Source of the DNA: Reclinomonas americana ATCC 50394
Lineage: Eukaryota > Jakobida > Jakobea > Jakobida
Assembly: GCA_048213135.1 (NCBI GenBank)
Contig: PS015083.1
Coordinates: 20,580-84,579 of the forward strand
Length of the DNA: 64,000 nucleotides
Reading direction: 5' to 3'
Shown: in pieces, positions 1 through 11,713 of the stretch
How positions within the stretch are numbered: the stretch's first letter is position 1
Layout: each line of letters opens with the position of its first letter
Notes under the pieces: model-generated
What the model saw: only the letters and a program-made list of their open reading frames with translations
The model's database searches: none
What the model was told of the DNA's origin: nothing
Program-made: the position numbers and the translations under genes

Positions 1-3000
1 AACACACCAACTTGCGCTGCAGCGCGGCCACTTGTGCGGAGAGCGTCTTTTCCACATTCTTCTGCGCCACATCAACAGCATTCGTGACAATTGCCTGCGT
101 CTCCGCACTGTTCGTAATGCATGTAAGTGTGAGCAGCTGAGAGTGGGAGTCTGGCGGCACACACATACACACACTGACCGTCGCATGTTCTCCTCAAAGT
201 GCGCCAGCTGCGCCTCCACATGTCGCTCGGCAAACGCAGTGGTGATGCGCTGCGCCACAGCCGGATAATTCATGTGGTGCACCAGTCGGGCAGCGGTCTC
301 TGCAGGCACGTACACCCCGCAGCATATCGAGTGAGACACACGAGACTGCGGTCATGAATGTGACAGAAACTGCACGCACCAACAGCCTTGTCGGTGCACA
401 TCAACAGCGCCAAATCAAACGCCTTCGTCACATGTTGCTTCTCAATGGCGCTCTGCGACACGGACGAGGAGGTTGAGTTGTGGCGAATCGGACTCCTGTC
501 ACCGACAAACGAGTCACCTTGATCATGCGCAGCAGCGTCTTGTCAATGGCATTCTCCAACGCCTGCTTGTCTGGCGGGTTGTGCGGGCGGGCGGCCATAC
601 ACTCCAGACCGAATTGCTGGTGAATAATGCTGCACAGCACGTGCGGAGGAAAAGAGAGCGCGCGTCAGCAACTACCAGCGCCATGGGAGAATCAGCTGTC
701 TTGTCTCCTCACCCGGCCTCCTGTCCAGTGAACGCCATGCCCGGATTCAACAGCGGCAGCGACATGGCCACCGAGTTGACAGACGGCGGTCGAACGACGT
801 CCGGGAACGGACGAGACGCCTGTGCGGTGTGTGCGTACATGTAAGAAGACGATAGACAATTGGCACAGAGACAGCAAGAGCGTACAAACCGTGCACTCGA
901 CGACAAACACATCCTGATTCTCGTGACCAAACACCCAGAGCGGGCGGGCGCCGTTCTGCGACAGTGGGCTGGAACGCAGCTCGCACATGACGGCCCATTG
1001 CAGAGGCGTCTTCAGAGGCACACCCCGGACAACGCCAGTGGAATCGGCAGCGATAAAAAGCTGTGTGGGATGTCAGCAGCAGCACGATGTTGAGTCGCAG
1101 GCCGGCATGCAACACGCAACATTGGGATCCGACTCGGAGAACCCAAGCCATGTCAATGCCGCTCCCGGCGACACAGGCACCACGCCATGATCGACCTGAC
1201 ACCGTGAGCGCATGGCCACGGCCAAATACTCGAAACCGCCTGTAATGTGGTGAGCAGCGGATGATAGAGAAGGCAGTAAGAACGTCGCGCGCACCGCAAT
1301 TGTCGTCAAAGACTAGCACCAGCATGTCGTTGCTGTTGGCCACCACGCACACGGGTTCGCGGTGCACACTGAAGAGGCCGCATTGCACGCCTCCGCTGGT
1401 GAGCACACGCACGAACAGCCGGTTGGTCACGCAAGCGCAAAAGTGCCGGCCGAGACCAATACCCAGTGGTTCCTACACAATGCAATGGCGTGAGTCGGAA
1501 CACCTCTCACCGCTGCGTGTTGTGTGCACGCGCACTAACCTCGCCAGGCGACAAGTGCAGCGACCAATCGGCGTCCGGTGTCCACTTGTCAAAGGCGCGG
1601 AACATGACCACTGCGGGGTTGCCGCCGTTGCTGTGACTGGCAAACAAGGCACCCGTCGCCGCTGCGTTCCGTGGCGGTGTCAGCGAGGAGCAGCAATAAC
1701 GCGCGATGTCACTCTCAGCTCACCCATGGACGCCATGCGCAGGCCGTGATGCTCGGTGAAACGCACAGTGGGGTGCGACTTGTCGGAGAACTCGATCTCC
1801 ACCGACCACGACGTGTGAGCAAATGTCGACTTGATGCGACCCAGCAACGTGTAGGCGAGGAACCGACGACCCTCGACTTCAGGAGTGCTGCCGGGGAAGA
1901 GAGGCGGGTGTGCCGCGACACTCCGCAACCGACCGACTACACGCCACGACATTGTTGAGGGGAGCAATACTTTTGTGCAGACAATAAAACGTGTGTACGC
2001 AACCACCGCCGCGGCGCCTGTGACCACCCGCCTCTGAATCGTCGTCATCGTCGCTATACGCACGTCGCTGGGAGTGTGTGCTCACGGTGAGCATCTAGGT
2101 GATTGCAATTCCCTTGGAAGAGCACATTAACTCTCACCCGTCGCTTCCGCGGTCCTGCGCCAGACAAACCAACCTGCAGGTCCTCATCCTCCTCCGAGTA
2201 GCCCTCACCATCCTGTTATCGCAACATACATGAGTGTGGAGGCTGGCTAGCAGTCATCGAACAAGCACAGTACCTCGTCGTCGCTGGCTTCCTCGGCCTC
2301 GTCATTGCTCCAAGCGTCGTGGTCGCCACCTGTGCGGCGTCGGCGCTTACGAATGCGTCCTGCAGCAGCAACAATCACTTTGTGAGGCATGGACCCGAGC
2401 GAAGAGAGTGGAAGCGCATCAAACGAAACGCTTCTCGGTGCGCTCGTCGCCCGACGACTCGGCGTCGAAATCAAACATGTCGGTGGCAGGCGCGGCAGGT
2501 TTCGCACCCGCTGCCTGCGAGTCGACAGCAGATGCCGATGAAGCATGAGCAGCAGCAGAAACAGCTGCAGTGGGAGCCGCAGCAGAGACGGGAGTGCGGT
2601 CCACATCCATCGAGTCGACCTGCGTGGCGATGACGACTGTAAGATTGATTCACATGCAAGATGAGTACGTCGGGTGGCGCGACTGACCTTGCGCAGCTCC
2701 TCCACAGACACGTGCGGCGGTGGCATGTAGTCGGGAATGACCTCGGGCCAGTACAGTACACGACCATCGCCGTCGGCGGCCGCCAACGCATTGGACACCA
2801 GAGACCACACGACTACGAGCACCGGCGAGTCGTGCTTGAAGCGATCGAGGCACTCCTTCTTCGCCACGTCCCACACAGAGACAATGTTGTCCATGCCACA
2901 GGCTGCCAAGTAGCGCCCAGTGCCGGAGAATGACACGGCAGAGATCGACTGCGTGTGCACCGAGCCGACCAGCATGGCCTTCAATTCGAATGACCGCGCA

Positions 3001-4047
3001 TCGTACACCTTGATGTCTGGAGATGCGGTGAGGAGAAGAGGGGAACGAATGCAGAAAAAGCCATTCGAGAGTCGCAACTCTTGCCATCTGGCACCGCAAT
3101 CGTCTCGCCACGAGGATGCCAGTCGAAGCGCAGTGAGTCGAGGTCACTGAGAAGCGGCCAATTGAGCAAACACACAAAAGCATGTCGTGCAAATTGTGCA
3201 CGAAACTCGGGAAGCACTTTCTGGATCGGCAACGAATGCACCGCTTCACCGCCATCGACGTTCCACACGCGCAGGAATCCGTCGCAGCCGGCCGTGGCCT
3301 GTCGGAAAAACATGAGCACGACAACGGTGCAGTGCAGGCGGTGAAGACACGCACCACACGCTTTCCGTCGGGCGCAAAGCGCACATGCTTGACCGCGTTG
3401 GTGTGTCCACGCAGCGGCGTCGACTGGCGATGATCAAACGTGCTCACCAACCGCACCAGCGGTTCACTATCACGAGCGACAAGTATAACATTAGCGACAC
3501 GGACGAGGGCTGATCGCCGCGCCCCGCACGCAACTCAGAGGCGCACGCCAGAAGTGCGCCACTCGGCGAGAAGCACACGCTGCGCACGGGCTTGGTGAAG
3601 CGCGTGACTGTGCCACCGGCAGTCGACAAGCCCGGCAACGACAGCAATCGCACTCCATGATCCTCGGAACCAGTCGCCAACTGATCGCCCTACTCACACG
3701 CACAGACAATCAGCTCCATGCACATGCAACTCACCATCGTCGTCGTGCACTGACCTCGGGCGACACGCTGAGGCACGTCACCGCCGCCTCATGCGCAGTC
3801 TCCGATCGCTTCACTTGCTCGAACTCGGCCACCGAGGAGTCACTCGGCTTCACACGGAACGAGCACACGGCTCCGTCGGCGCCACACGTGAACAGCAGAC
3901 TGCAGTCGCCGGTCAGTCACGAGCGAGAGAGAGAGAGAGACTGAGGGAGAAAGAGAAGTGGAGCAAGACGTACTTGGGCTGCAGGGGATGAAAGGCCACA
4001 TCGCCAAAGCCGGCCACATGCGCAAAGTGCACGGCGACCTCGGGCAT
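1..4047 (-). CDS. WDHD1: Ctf4/AND-1 (WDHD1)-type replisome protein, 3' end outside window
   Basis: Homolog of Ctf4/AND-1/Mcl1, the nuclear replisome hub that links the CMG helicase to DNA polymerase alpha-primase and other clients. The first codon is at 4047 (MPEVAVHFAHVAGFGDVAF). Short exons then run leftward to the window edge. Between about 3970 and 2660 they encode a WD40 propeller, with blades such as LFTCGADGAVCSF, LATGSEDHGVRLL, LRGHTNAVKHVRF, TAGCDGFLRVWNV and YLAACGMDNIVSVWDV. An acidic linker follows at about 2610-2270 (ESSGDE, NDEAEEASDDEV). The SepB-type second propeller lies at about 1870-700; LFVRVLTSGGVQCGLFS matches the RLFTIGGVQ stretch of animal WDHD1. A helical bundle fills 640-1 (NAIDKTLLRMIK, KQHVTKAFDLALLM, ETAARLVHHMNYPAVAQR). 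No HMG box is visible; if present it lies beyond position 1. Domain order and motifs make the assignment firm, but individual splice sites are approximate. Confidence 0.88.
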
Positions 4048-4094
4048 GGTGAGTGCGCTTGTGTGGAGGAAGAAAGTGTGGTGGAAAACCCCCC

Positions 4095-5078
4095 NNNNNN
4101 NNNNNNNNNNNNNNNNNNNNNNNNNNNNNNNNNNNNNNNNNNNNNNNNNNNNNNNNNNNNNNNNNNNNNNNNNNNNNNNNNNNNNNNNNNNNNNNNNNNN
4201 NNNNNNNNNNNNNNNNNNNNNNNNNNNNNNNNNNNNNNNNNNNNNNNNNNNNNNNNNNNNNNNNNNNNNNNNNNNNNNNNNNNNNNNNNNNNNNNNNNNN
4301 NNNNNNNNNNNNNNNNNNNNNNNNNNNNNNNNNNNNNNNNNNNNNNNNNNNNNNNNNNNNNNNNNNNNNNNNNNNNNNNNNNNNNNNNNNNNNNNNNNNN
4401 NNNNNNNNNNNNNNNNNNNNNNNNNNNNNNNNNNNNNNNNNNNNNNNNNNNNNNNNNNNNNNNNNNNNNNNNNNNNNNNNNNNNNNNNNNNNNNNNNNNN
4501 NNNNNNNNNNNNNNNNNNNNNNNNNNNNNNNNNNNNNNNNNNNNNNNNNNNNNNNNNNNNNNNNNNNNNNNNNNNNNNNNNNNNNNNNNNNNNNNNNNNN
4601 NNNNNNNNNNNNNNNNNNNNNNNNNNNNNNNNNNNNNNNNNNNNNNNNNNNNNNNNNNNNNNNNNNNNNNNNNNNNNNNNNNNNNNNNNNNNNNNNNNNN
4701 NNNNNNNNNNNNNNNNNNNNNNNNNNNNNNNNNNNNNNNNNNNNNNNNNNNNNNNNNNNNNNNNNNNNNNNNNNNNNNNNNNNNNNNNNNNNNNNNNNNN
4801 NNNNNNNNNNNNNNNNNNNNNNNNNNNNNNNNNNNNNNNNNNNNNNNNNNNNNNNNNNNNNNNNNNNNNNNNNNNNNNNNNNNNNNNNNNNNNNNNNNNN
4901 NNNNNNNNNNNNNNNNNNNNNNNNNNNNNNNNNNNNNNNNNNNNNNNNNNNNNNNNNNNNNNNNNNNNNNNNNNNNNNNNNNNNNNNNNNNNNNNNNNNN
5001 NNNNNNNNNNNNNNNNNNNNNNNNNNNNNNNNNNNNNNNNNNNNNNNNNNNNNNNNNNNNNNNNNNNNNNNNNNNNNN
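4095..5078. other. Assembly gap (984 N)
   Basis: Run of N beginning after a short C tract. It lies upstream of the Ctf4/WDHD1 start codon (4047) and upstream of the small plus-strand gene at 5136, so it may hide the promoters of both and a 5' exon of the latter. Confidence 0.99.
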
Positions 5079-5135
5079 GTTGCGTGCCAGTTGTTGTTGT
5101 TGTCGATGCATGCGGACGTTCATTGAACGACGGGG

Positions 5136-5778
5136 ATGCCACGTGTGCAGTCGGCGGCCGCGCATCTCAGTCTGGATGTGACGGAGCTGGGCGAGTGGCG
5201 TGATCTGGTGGTGCGCGCGCGCGGTGTCGCCCTTTTGTGCCAGCTGCATGCTGATTGTCTCTTTCGGGGTACAGAAACGCACACTGTCGCAGCCTGTGTC
5301 GCCAACCGCAGAGCATCGATCGTTGCGTTTCTTTCCCACATGAGAAGTTGTCAGCAGCAGCAGCAGCAGGCAAGCTCATCATGCGGGGGCACAGGCGACT
5401 GCTGGCGGCGGTGCAATCGACGCGGCGGACGATGCGCGCCACGTTGGTCGCCTTGACCGAGGCACTGCAGCGAGTTGCACCCGCCGTGGCCAAGCTGCAG
5501 ACCGCCATGAAGCGTGTTCGCCGCAAGCCGCCCGCACAGAATCGCTCGACGCAAGTTGTTACGCCGACGCAGCGGTGGTGGGACGCGCAGCTGGACCCCG
5601 TGCGACGGCTGCAGCAGTTTCGCATGTTGCGTTTCGTCGCGTCGTGTATGTGCAGTGGAGTGTCGGAGCTCATGTGCTGTGCTGTAGGGTCAGCACGTGG
5701 CTGGCGTGGACAGAGCACACGCTTGCGGTCGTGTGGCGCGCATGGCAGCAGCTCACTGCGTCGGCATGGTGGAGGTGA
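5136..5778 (+). CDS. Small basic helical protein, family not recognised
   Basis: Three phase-compatible exons give a protein of about 165 residues. Exon 1 starts at 5136 (MPRVQSAAAHLSLDVTELGE). It splices at about 5268 (GTACAG) to an acceptor after a CAG tract near 5369, giving FRG|KLIMRGHRRLLAAVQ. A second intron of about 44 bp (GTGTAT...CTGTAG, about 5645-5689) joins LRFVAS to VSTWLAWTEHTLAVVW, ending in TGA at 5776-5778. The product is rich in Arg, Ala, Leu and Trp and looks like consecutive amphipathic helices (TLVALTEALQRVAPAVAKLQ). I recognise no family. The start may be further upstream inside the N gap. It is convergent with CYP51, whose stop is about 130 bp away. A minus-strand ORF across the same DNA is longer but has shadow-like composition. 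Splice-phase agreement at both introns is the main support. Confidence 0.5.
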
Positions 5779-5906
5779 TGGATGCACACGGATTTGTTGT
5801 TCACCAAAAATCGTCTAAGTAAAATGTAACAAGAGCAAGAAAAAGGGGGAAAAGCACCTAAACAAAAAGAAGCCGGCATCACCACCAACACCAGCACCAC
5901 GGCTGT

Positions 5907-7987
5907 TTACCAGCGCTTCTGGCTGCGCTTGCGGATGGACACCATCACTGGTCGCTGCGGACCGGCCACTGTTTGTCGCCCCAAGCGAGTGAGCAAAAAA
6001 ATCTTGAAAAAAAGACAGCAAGCACGCACGCCAACTCACCCATCGACTCGTAGCTGACTTTGGGGAAGTTGCTGACGAGCTCGACATCGTAGGAGCCGAA
6101 CAGCACAGCCATGATGGTGCGGATCTGCAGGTACGCAAATGTCTCGCCGAGGCAGCGGTGCACACCGCGGCCGAACGCGATGAACGGGAACTCGCACTTC
6201 TTCTCCTCGTCGCGCGGCGGCAACCAGCGCTCGGGCTCGTAGTTGTCGGGGTTGACGAAGATATCGGGGGCGCGATGCGAGGCGGACTGCAACGGGAGTC
6301 AGCAACAAAAGGGGAGATGGATGCTGGGGGGAGGGCAGCGACACACTCACCGGCGACACGACGAGGGTGGAGCCGGCGGGCACGATGCGATCGCCAATCG
6401 GAATGTCGACCTTGCAGTAGCGCATGAGCATGATCAGAGGTGGGTACAGGCGCAGGGCCTCCTTGATGCACAGCTGGAGGTACGTCATGCTGGTGACCGA
6501 ATCGTAGCTGAGCACACCGTCGTGCTCGCGCAGAACGCTGCCAATCTCGGTCTCGGCCTGCGCAAAGTCACAAGAAGTGTCAATTTTGAGTATTCTGAAG
6601 GGGGGGGATGCATGGCATAGGCATGCATGCACACGCACCTTGGCGAAGCACTCGGGGTGCGTGGCCAGCAGCGCAACCGCCCACGTGGAGGTGATGGACG
6701 AGGTGTGCTGGCCGGCAAACAGCGTGCCAAGCAGCAGGCCGCAGATCTCGTCGTCGTGCAGGTACTCGTGATCGTGGTCCTTGTACTTGGAGTACATCAG
6801 CACGTTCAGCAGATCAATGTGCTGTCGAGAGGGGGATACAAAGGTGAGACGCGATGAATAGTGTGAGCGGCGCCATGGCCACAACGCAACTCCCTCCTCC
6901 TTGTTCTCGCGGCGCTTGCGCATGACCTCCTTGAAGACGCGGCAAATCTCGAGGCGAGCGGCATCGCGGGCGCGCGCCGACGGCGACGGGATCCACGGCA
7001 GGAAGAAAGTGAGCGGGTTCAGGCCCTCCTCCAGCGTGTGGTACAGCTCGGCGAACTTGTTCTCCTTCAGGTTGTCGCGCACCTCCTTGCCGAGCAGGCA
7101 GCGGCTGGCGGTGAGGATCGTCAACTCGGCCATGCACTCGAAGAGCTCGAACTCGCCGCCCTCGCCGAACCTGCGAAAAGGGAAAGGGGTGAGGAAGGGG
7201 AGGGGGGAAAGGAAAGGGAGGAGAGGGAGGAAGGGAGGGGGTAATGGGAGAGGAGGGAGTGNNNNNNNNNNNNNNNNNNNNNNNNNNNNNNNNNNNNNNN
7301 NNNNNNNNNNNNNNNNNNNNNNNNNNNNNNNNNNNNNNNNNNNNNNNNNNNNNNNNNNNNNNNNNNNNNNNNNNNNNNNNNNNNNNNNNNNNNNNNNNNN
7401 NNNNNNNNNNNNNNNNNNNNNNNNNNNNNNNNNNNNNNNNNNNNNNNNNNNNNNNNNNNNNNNNNNNNNNNNNNNNNNNNNNNNNNNNNNNNNNNNNNNN
7501 NNNNNNNNNNNNNNNNNNNNNNNNNNNNNNNNNNNNNNNNNNNNNNNNNNNNNNNNNNNNNNNNNNNNNNNNNNNNNNNNNNNNNNNNNNNNNNNNNNNN
7601 NNNNNNNNNNNNNNNNNNNNNNNNNNNNNNNNNNNNNNNNNNNNNNNNNNNNNNNNNNNNNNNNNNNNNNNNNNNNNNNNNNNNNNNNNNNNNNNNNNNN
7701 NNNNNNNNNNNNNNNNNNNNNNNNNNNNNNNNNNNNNNNNNNNNNNNNNNNNNNNNNNNNNNNNNNNNNNNNNNNNNNNNNNNNNNNNNNNNNNNNNNNN
7801 NNNNNNNNNNNNNNNNNNNNNNNNNNNNNNNNNNNNNNNNNNNNNNNNNNNNNNNNNNNNNNNNNNNNNNNNNNNNNNNNNNNNNNNNNNNNNNNNNNNN
7901 NNNNNNNNNNNNNNNNNNNNNNNNNNNNNNNNNNNNNNNNNNNNNNNNNNNNNNNNNNNNNNNNNNNNNNNNNNNNNNNNNNNNNNN

Positions 7988-8028
<41 letters not shown>

Positions 8029-9549
8029 AAAGACAGAGGCAGAGCGCGCAACCGAGAGAGACGGAACAAGAAAGATGAGAGACAGCACCAGGAAGAGAAG
8101 AGGAACAGGCAGATGTACTGAAGAATGTGCAGAATCACGGACAGAGAGGCAGAGAAGAGCACGCGAGGAAGAGACGAGAAAGATGAGAGGGACAGTAGGG
8201 AACAGAACAGAGAGATGGAGCACACACACACACAGAGAAGCAACAGCATCGCAACTTCTGCGCGTAGTAGTTGGTGGCCTCCTGCTCAAAGATGGTCACA
8301 AAGGCCTTGTAGCGCTCGACAATCAGGGCTGCGCCGACACAGTGAGTTGCTTGCGGTGCACATAAAGGCGTGCATGACTGACTCACCAGTGTTAACAAAC
8401 TGCAGCTGCTGGCGCATGACCTTCGGCTCCGCGTCGTACACAATGCCGCGGCCGAACACCGGGATCACAAAGCGATACACCTGCACGAAGGAATGAGTGA
8501 GTGGTGTGCGTGAGAATGTTCGACTTGCGAAAAAACAATGCGTGAAGAATGAGCACCGAGCAATAGATAGCACGACGAGAAGGCAAAGGAGGAGGGGGTG
8601 CATGACACACAGATTCCGCATCCGAGTGCGTGGGAGGCGTGCATGTGAGAAGAAGGTTCGACTTGCGAAAAATCGCGAAAAATAAGCATTGCCATGACAA
8701 CATGCACAGGAACACGCAAGAGAGCAAGGCACACACGCATACACGACAGAGGGAGAGAGAGGATGCACTCGCGCACAGAATCCACGCAGCAAGAGATGCC
8801 GTGCATCTCGGTTTCTGCGCACCTCACGCGGGCTCAGCTCGTCGTCCTTGCGGTTGAAGAAGATATCGTGACGAATCGGGTGCGTCAGGAACGTCATGCG
8901 CTTGCCGAGAATGCTCGCCGTAAACACATCGCCGTACTGAAAAGGAATCTTTTCAGCGAAAAAAAGTGCGAGAAGCCGCAAAAAAGGAGGGGAGGAGAGA
9001 GGGACGCAACACGGCGACGGCCCTCCAGCAGGAATGCCACGGGGTTCTTGCCAAACGGAATGAGCGTGCCCAGCACCGGCATCCAGCTGATCCACTCCGG
9101 CGGTGCATTCGAGTAAATGCGCTGCGCGGAAAGATGTGAGAACATTTGAATGATCCGGTGCATCTTCTTCTTCTTCTTCGAAAATAAGAACACAGCACAT
9201 GCGCGTCGACACGTGCACGCACGCACACAAAGAGAGAGAGAATGGTGCGGAGGATCACACACTGCAAAGTGTCATGATGATCTCGCGCGCGGATGATCAC
9301 GCGCATGAAAGAGAACCCGCTCTTGCATGTGCAGAGAAGCAGAGATCACAAACCGTGGAGAGCAAGATTCAGTGGCAAGGGTCGAAAAACAACAACAACG
9401 CGGAAAAGAGTGCGCGCACGTTTTTCGAAAATGTCGCACCATGTCACACACACAAAAAAACACCCACTCACCGCCTTGATCAGCGACCACAAGTACCGCA
9501 CCACCAGGAGGCCCACAATCACCGCCGCAATGTCAAACGCCAAACCCAT
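5907..9549 (-). CDS. CYP51: Sterol 14-alpha-demethylase (cytochrome P450 CYP51)
   Basis: ER-anchored P450 that removes the 14-alpha-methyl group of lanosterol-type sterols. The start at 9549 opens with a membrane anchor (MGLAFDIAAVIVGLLVVRYL). Later exons carry PPEWISWMPVLGTLIPFG (about 9100), YGDVFTASILGKRMTFL (about 8920) and VYRFVIPVFGRGIVYDAE (about 8470). After a gap come ELTILTASRCLLGKEVR (about 7110), the I-helix oxygen-activation motif LLLGTLFAGQHTSS, which is the CYP51 signature (about 6720), and the ExxR pair in CIKEALRLYPP (about 6455). The heme loop FGRGVHRCLGETFAYLQ (about 6150) includes the Cys ligand. The last exon ends GPQRPVMVSIRKRSQKRW with the stop at 5907. An N gap (7262-7987) beside a GA microsatellite probably hides the exon between helices C and F. 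Divergent from the small membrane protein at 9866. Family assignment is firm. Confidence 0.95.
7262..8023. repeat. N gap (7262-7987) plus (GA)n microsatellite inside CYP51
   Basis: 726 N followed by about 36 bp of perfect GA dinucleotides (7988-8023) and a longer GA-rich tract to about 8220. It falls in an intron-rich part of CYP51. At least one CYP51 exon appears to be missing from the assembly here, because the protein jumps from the helix C region to ELTILTASRC. Confidence 0.9.
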
Positions 9550-9865
9550 TGCTCCCACACAAACAAAAAAATGCAATTGTCCAGATTCCGAGAGCGAGCA
9601 ACAAAACATCTGTCCCCTTTCACATGATGCGCGCGCACAGTGCCGCCTTTGTGGTGGCCGTGGCGCTGAGTGTGATGACAGTGACGGTGATGATGATGGC
9701 AGAGTCGGCGCATGCCAAGACAAAAGTCGTCTTGGAGGCGCCCGGAGGATGATCTTTGGGTCGGGTGAGTGTGCACTCTCACACACACTTGCACACGCTT
9801 GCACGCACAGAGAAGGCATACACAGTGCACAGAGTGGAGAGCCGCACTTGTGAACATCTCTCGTC
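9550..9865. promoter_or_regulatory. Divergent intergenic region, CYP51 / small membrane protein
   Basis: 316 bp separate the CYP51 start codon (9549, minus) from the ATG at 9866 (plus), so both promoters must lie here or overlap the first exons. No clear core motif is visible. The stretch holds a 42-codon ORF (9624-9752, plus) that begins with two Met codons and encodes a hydrophobic signal-like peptide (AAFVVAVALSVMTVTVMMMA) before a stop. It could be an upstream ORF, a tiny secreted peptide or chance. Confidence 0.4.
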
Positions 9866-10379
9866 ATGTTCGAGAGCAGTTGGGCACTTTTTTCATACTT
9901 ACTGATTCTCTTTGTGTTGTACGCGTGTTTTTATGCGCAGCGCTTTCCCAGTGTAAAGCAGGTGAGCTTATTCTTCACTCACGCGATGTCCATCTCCGCT
10001 GATGCTAACAAACGACGATAACAACACAGTTCATCACTTCTCATGCTCGGGAATTGTTGCGCCTCCATCATTGTCTCACTGCGTGAGTGTGGGCGCTTAC
10101 TGATTCTCTGATGTGTGTGTCTGTCTCGTTAGCCCCGAGGTGGAGGTGTCGCACCGCAGCAGTGTGTCAGCGCGATTGATGTTGGTGGACGACAGCGATG
10201 CGTCGGGTGTGCCGTCGGATTCCGTGACGCTGCATGCCGACACGTCGATTGCCGACCTGTTGAGCATGGTCGGCGACTTTGTCGAGTCGGCTCGTGAGGC
10301 CAATGGGCTCGCCCTCACCGCCCAGCTGAAGGCGCAGGCCGAGCAGAATCCGTTCCGGCCGTCCACGTGTGGCGGGTAA
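9866..10379 (+). CDS. Small protein with N-terminal membrane anchor, family not recognised
   Basis: Three exons give about 131 residues. Exon 1 (9866-9960) encodes MFESSWALFSYLLILFVLYA plus CFYAQRFPSVKQ, a single hydrophobic segment at residues 6-24. A GTGAGC donor leads to a short exon (about 10030-10083, FITSHARELLRLHHCL), then GTGAGT...CTCGTTAG joins in phase to the last exon (about 10133-10379), APEVEVSHRSSVSARLML to NPFRPSTCGG. The soluble part contains an acidic stretch (LVDDSDASG) and a helix (LLSMVGDFVESAREANG). It is presumably a tail facing one side of an ER or other membrane; orientation is not determined. An alternative reading treats the TTTTTATGCGCAG inside exon 1 as an acceptor and would place the start elsewhere. 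It is convergent with the TTL-like gene. No function is proposed. Confidence 0.55.
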
Positions 10380-10621
10380 AGCTGCGAGCTTGTCTGCGAG
10401 GTGCTTTCTTGCTGCTCTTGTCCCTTTGCGTGTGAAGTCGTGTGAGGCCTCGTCTCCATCAAACCTCGGTGTCTTGTCGCACTGGAGGGGGAGCGTGAGC
10501 TGATTTGGATTTCTTCTTCCACTTCTACCGCGGAGGGACTTGGGCGGCGAATGAAACGCACGTCGTTATTCTTCTAATGACATTGTTTTGGATTGTAATG
10601 GTGTGGGAGACGAGTGGTCAC

Positions 10622-11674
10622 TTAGGGTTCGGCCGCCGTGTGCTTTTGTGCTTTCCGGATGGTGAACGCGGAGCGGCGGGCGGAGCGATCGACAGTGAAG
10701 CAGGTGTTCTTGATGTCGGGGTCGAACGGGGCGCAGTGAGCCAGCTCCCACACGCCGATTGACTTCCTCGGTCCCTCGGGCGTGTTGTGCACACACTGCT
10801 CCAGATCGACATCGTCGCGGTGCTCGAGAACCACTGGCGACAAAAGAAATACAGTGAGCGGAATCAACACCAACAAAAGACAGTTGTTGTTGTTGTTGTG
10901 CACACACCATCTAGGAGATCCTTGATCATGCGACGATGGTGGCGCTCTGCATTTGCCGTGTTGAGGTGCAGGCCGGGGTTGGAGTTCACCTCGATCAGCA
11001 TCGGTCGCCAGTCGGCGTCGATGAGAATGTCAAAACCGAGCGGCTGGAACGCGTTGTCAATGTGACCTGTGGTTGGAGGGTGGTCAGTGGCACGGTGCAC
11101 TGCAAGAGGAAAGAGAGAGAGAGAGGCAAACCGTCGCGAGGCCAGGCGGCGAGTGTGCGCTTGATGAGGTCCTTGATGCGCGGACGCAGGGTCTTGTCGT
11201 AGTAGCCGGCGCCCTTCACCTCACTGGAAAGAGGGGAAGGCGGTAAGAGGCGGAAGAGGGAGGCGAGGGAAGGGAAAAGGAGAAGGAGGAAGAGAATAGA
11301 ATGGGAAGTAAAGAGAGCACGATGACTGAGAGCAGCGAGCTGGGTGAGCACGAGATCAGCAAGACTGGCAAATATGAGCAGAGACAGTGGGCACGTGGGG
11401 CATCGTCGATACGCCCAGAATCAAGGAAAATGTGCAGTAAGACTGGTGAACACGGAAGTAAAGAGACTGGTAATTATGTGAACACAGACAGTGAGCACGC
11501 GGGCAGCACAGAATCGTGAAGGCATGAATAGAGAGACAGACGAACACGTGGGCATAGACAGTCAGTACAGAATCGTGAAAGTATGAGCAGAGAGACAAGC
11601 AAGTGCGATAACAGTGAAACAGTGATACGTGAAGCGAGAGCGAATGAGGCAGCAGCGAGACTATAAGTATGAGA

Positions 11675-11713
<39 letters not shown>

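Noticed and set aside
1-640. EDC4-like (WD40 plus helical C-terminus) identity for the first gene
   Set aside because: The SepB-type second propeller (LFVRVLTSGGVQ) and the acidic linker fit Ctf4/WDHD1, not EDC4.
3840-5339. Very long open frames across N gaps (also at 7262-7987, 29452-30324 and others)
   Set aside because: They are open only because N codons are not stops, so they carry no coding evidence.
5167-5787. 206-codon minus-strand ORF
   Set aside because: Cys/Arg/Ser-rich shadow composition. The plus strand gives a three-exon model with agreeing phases.
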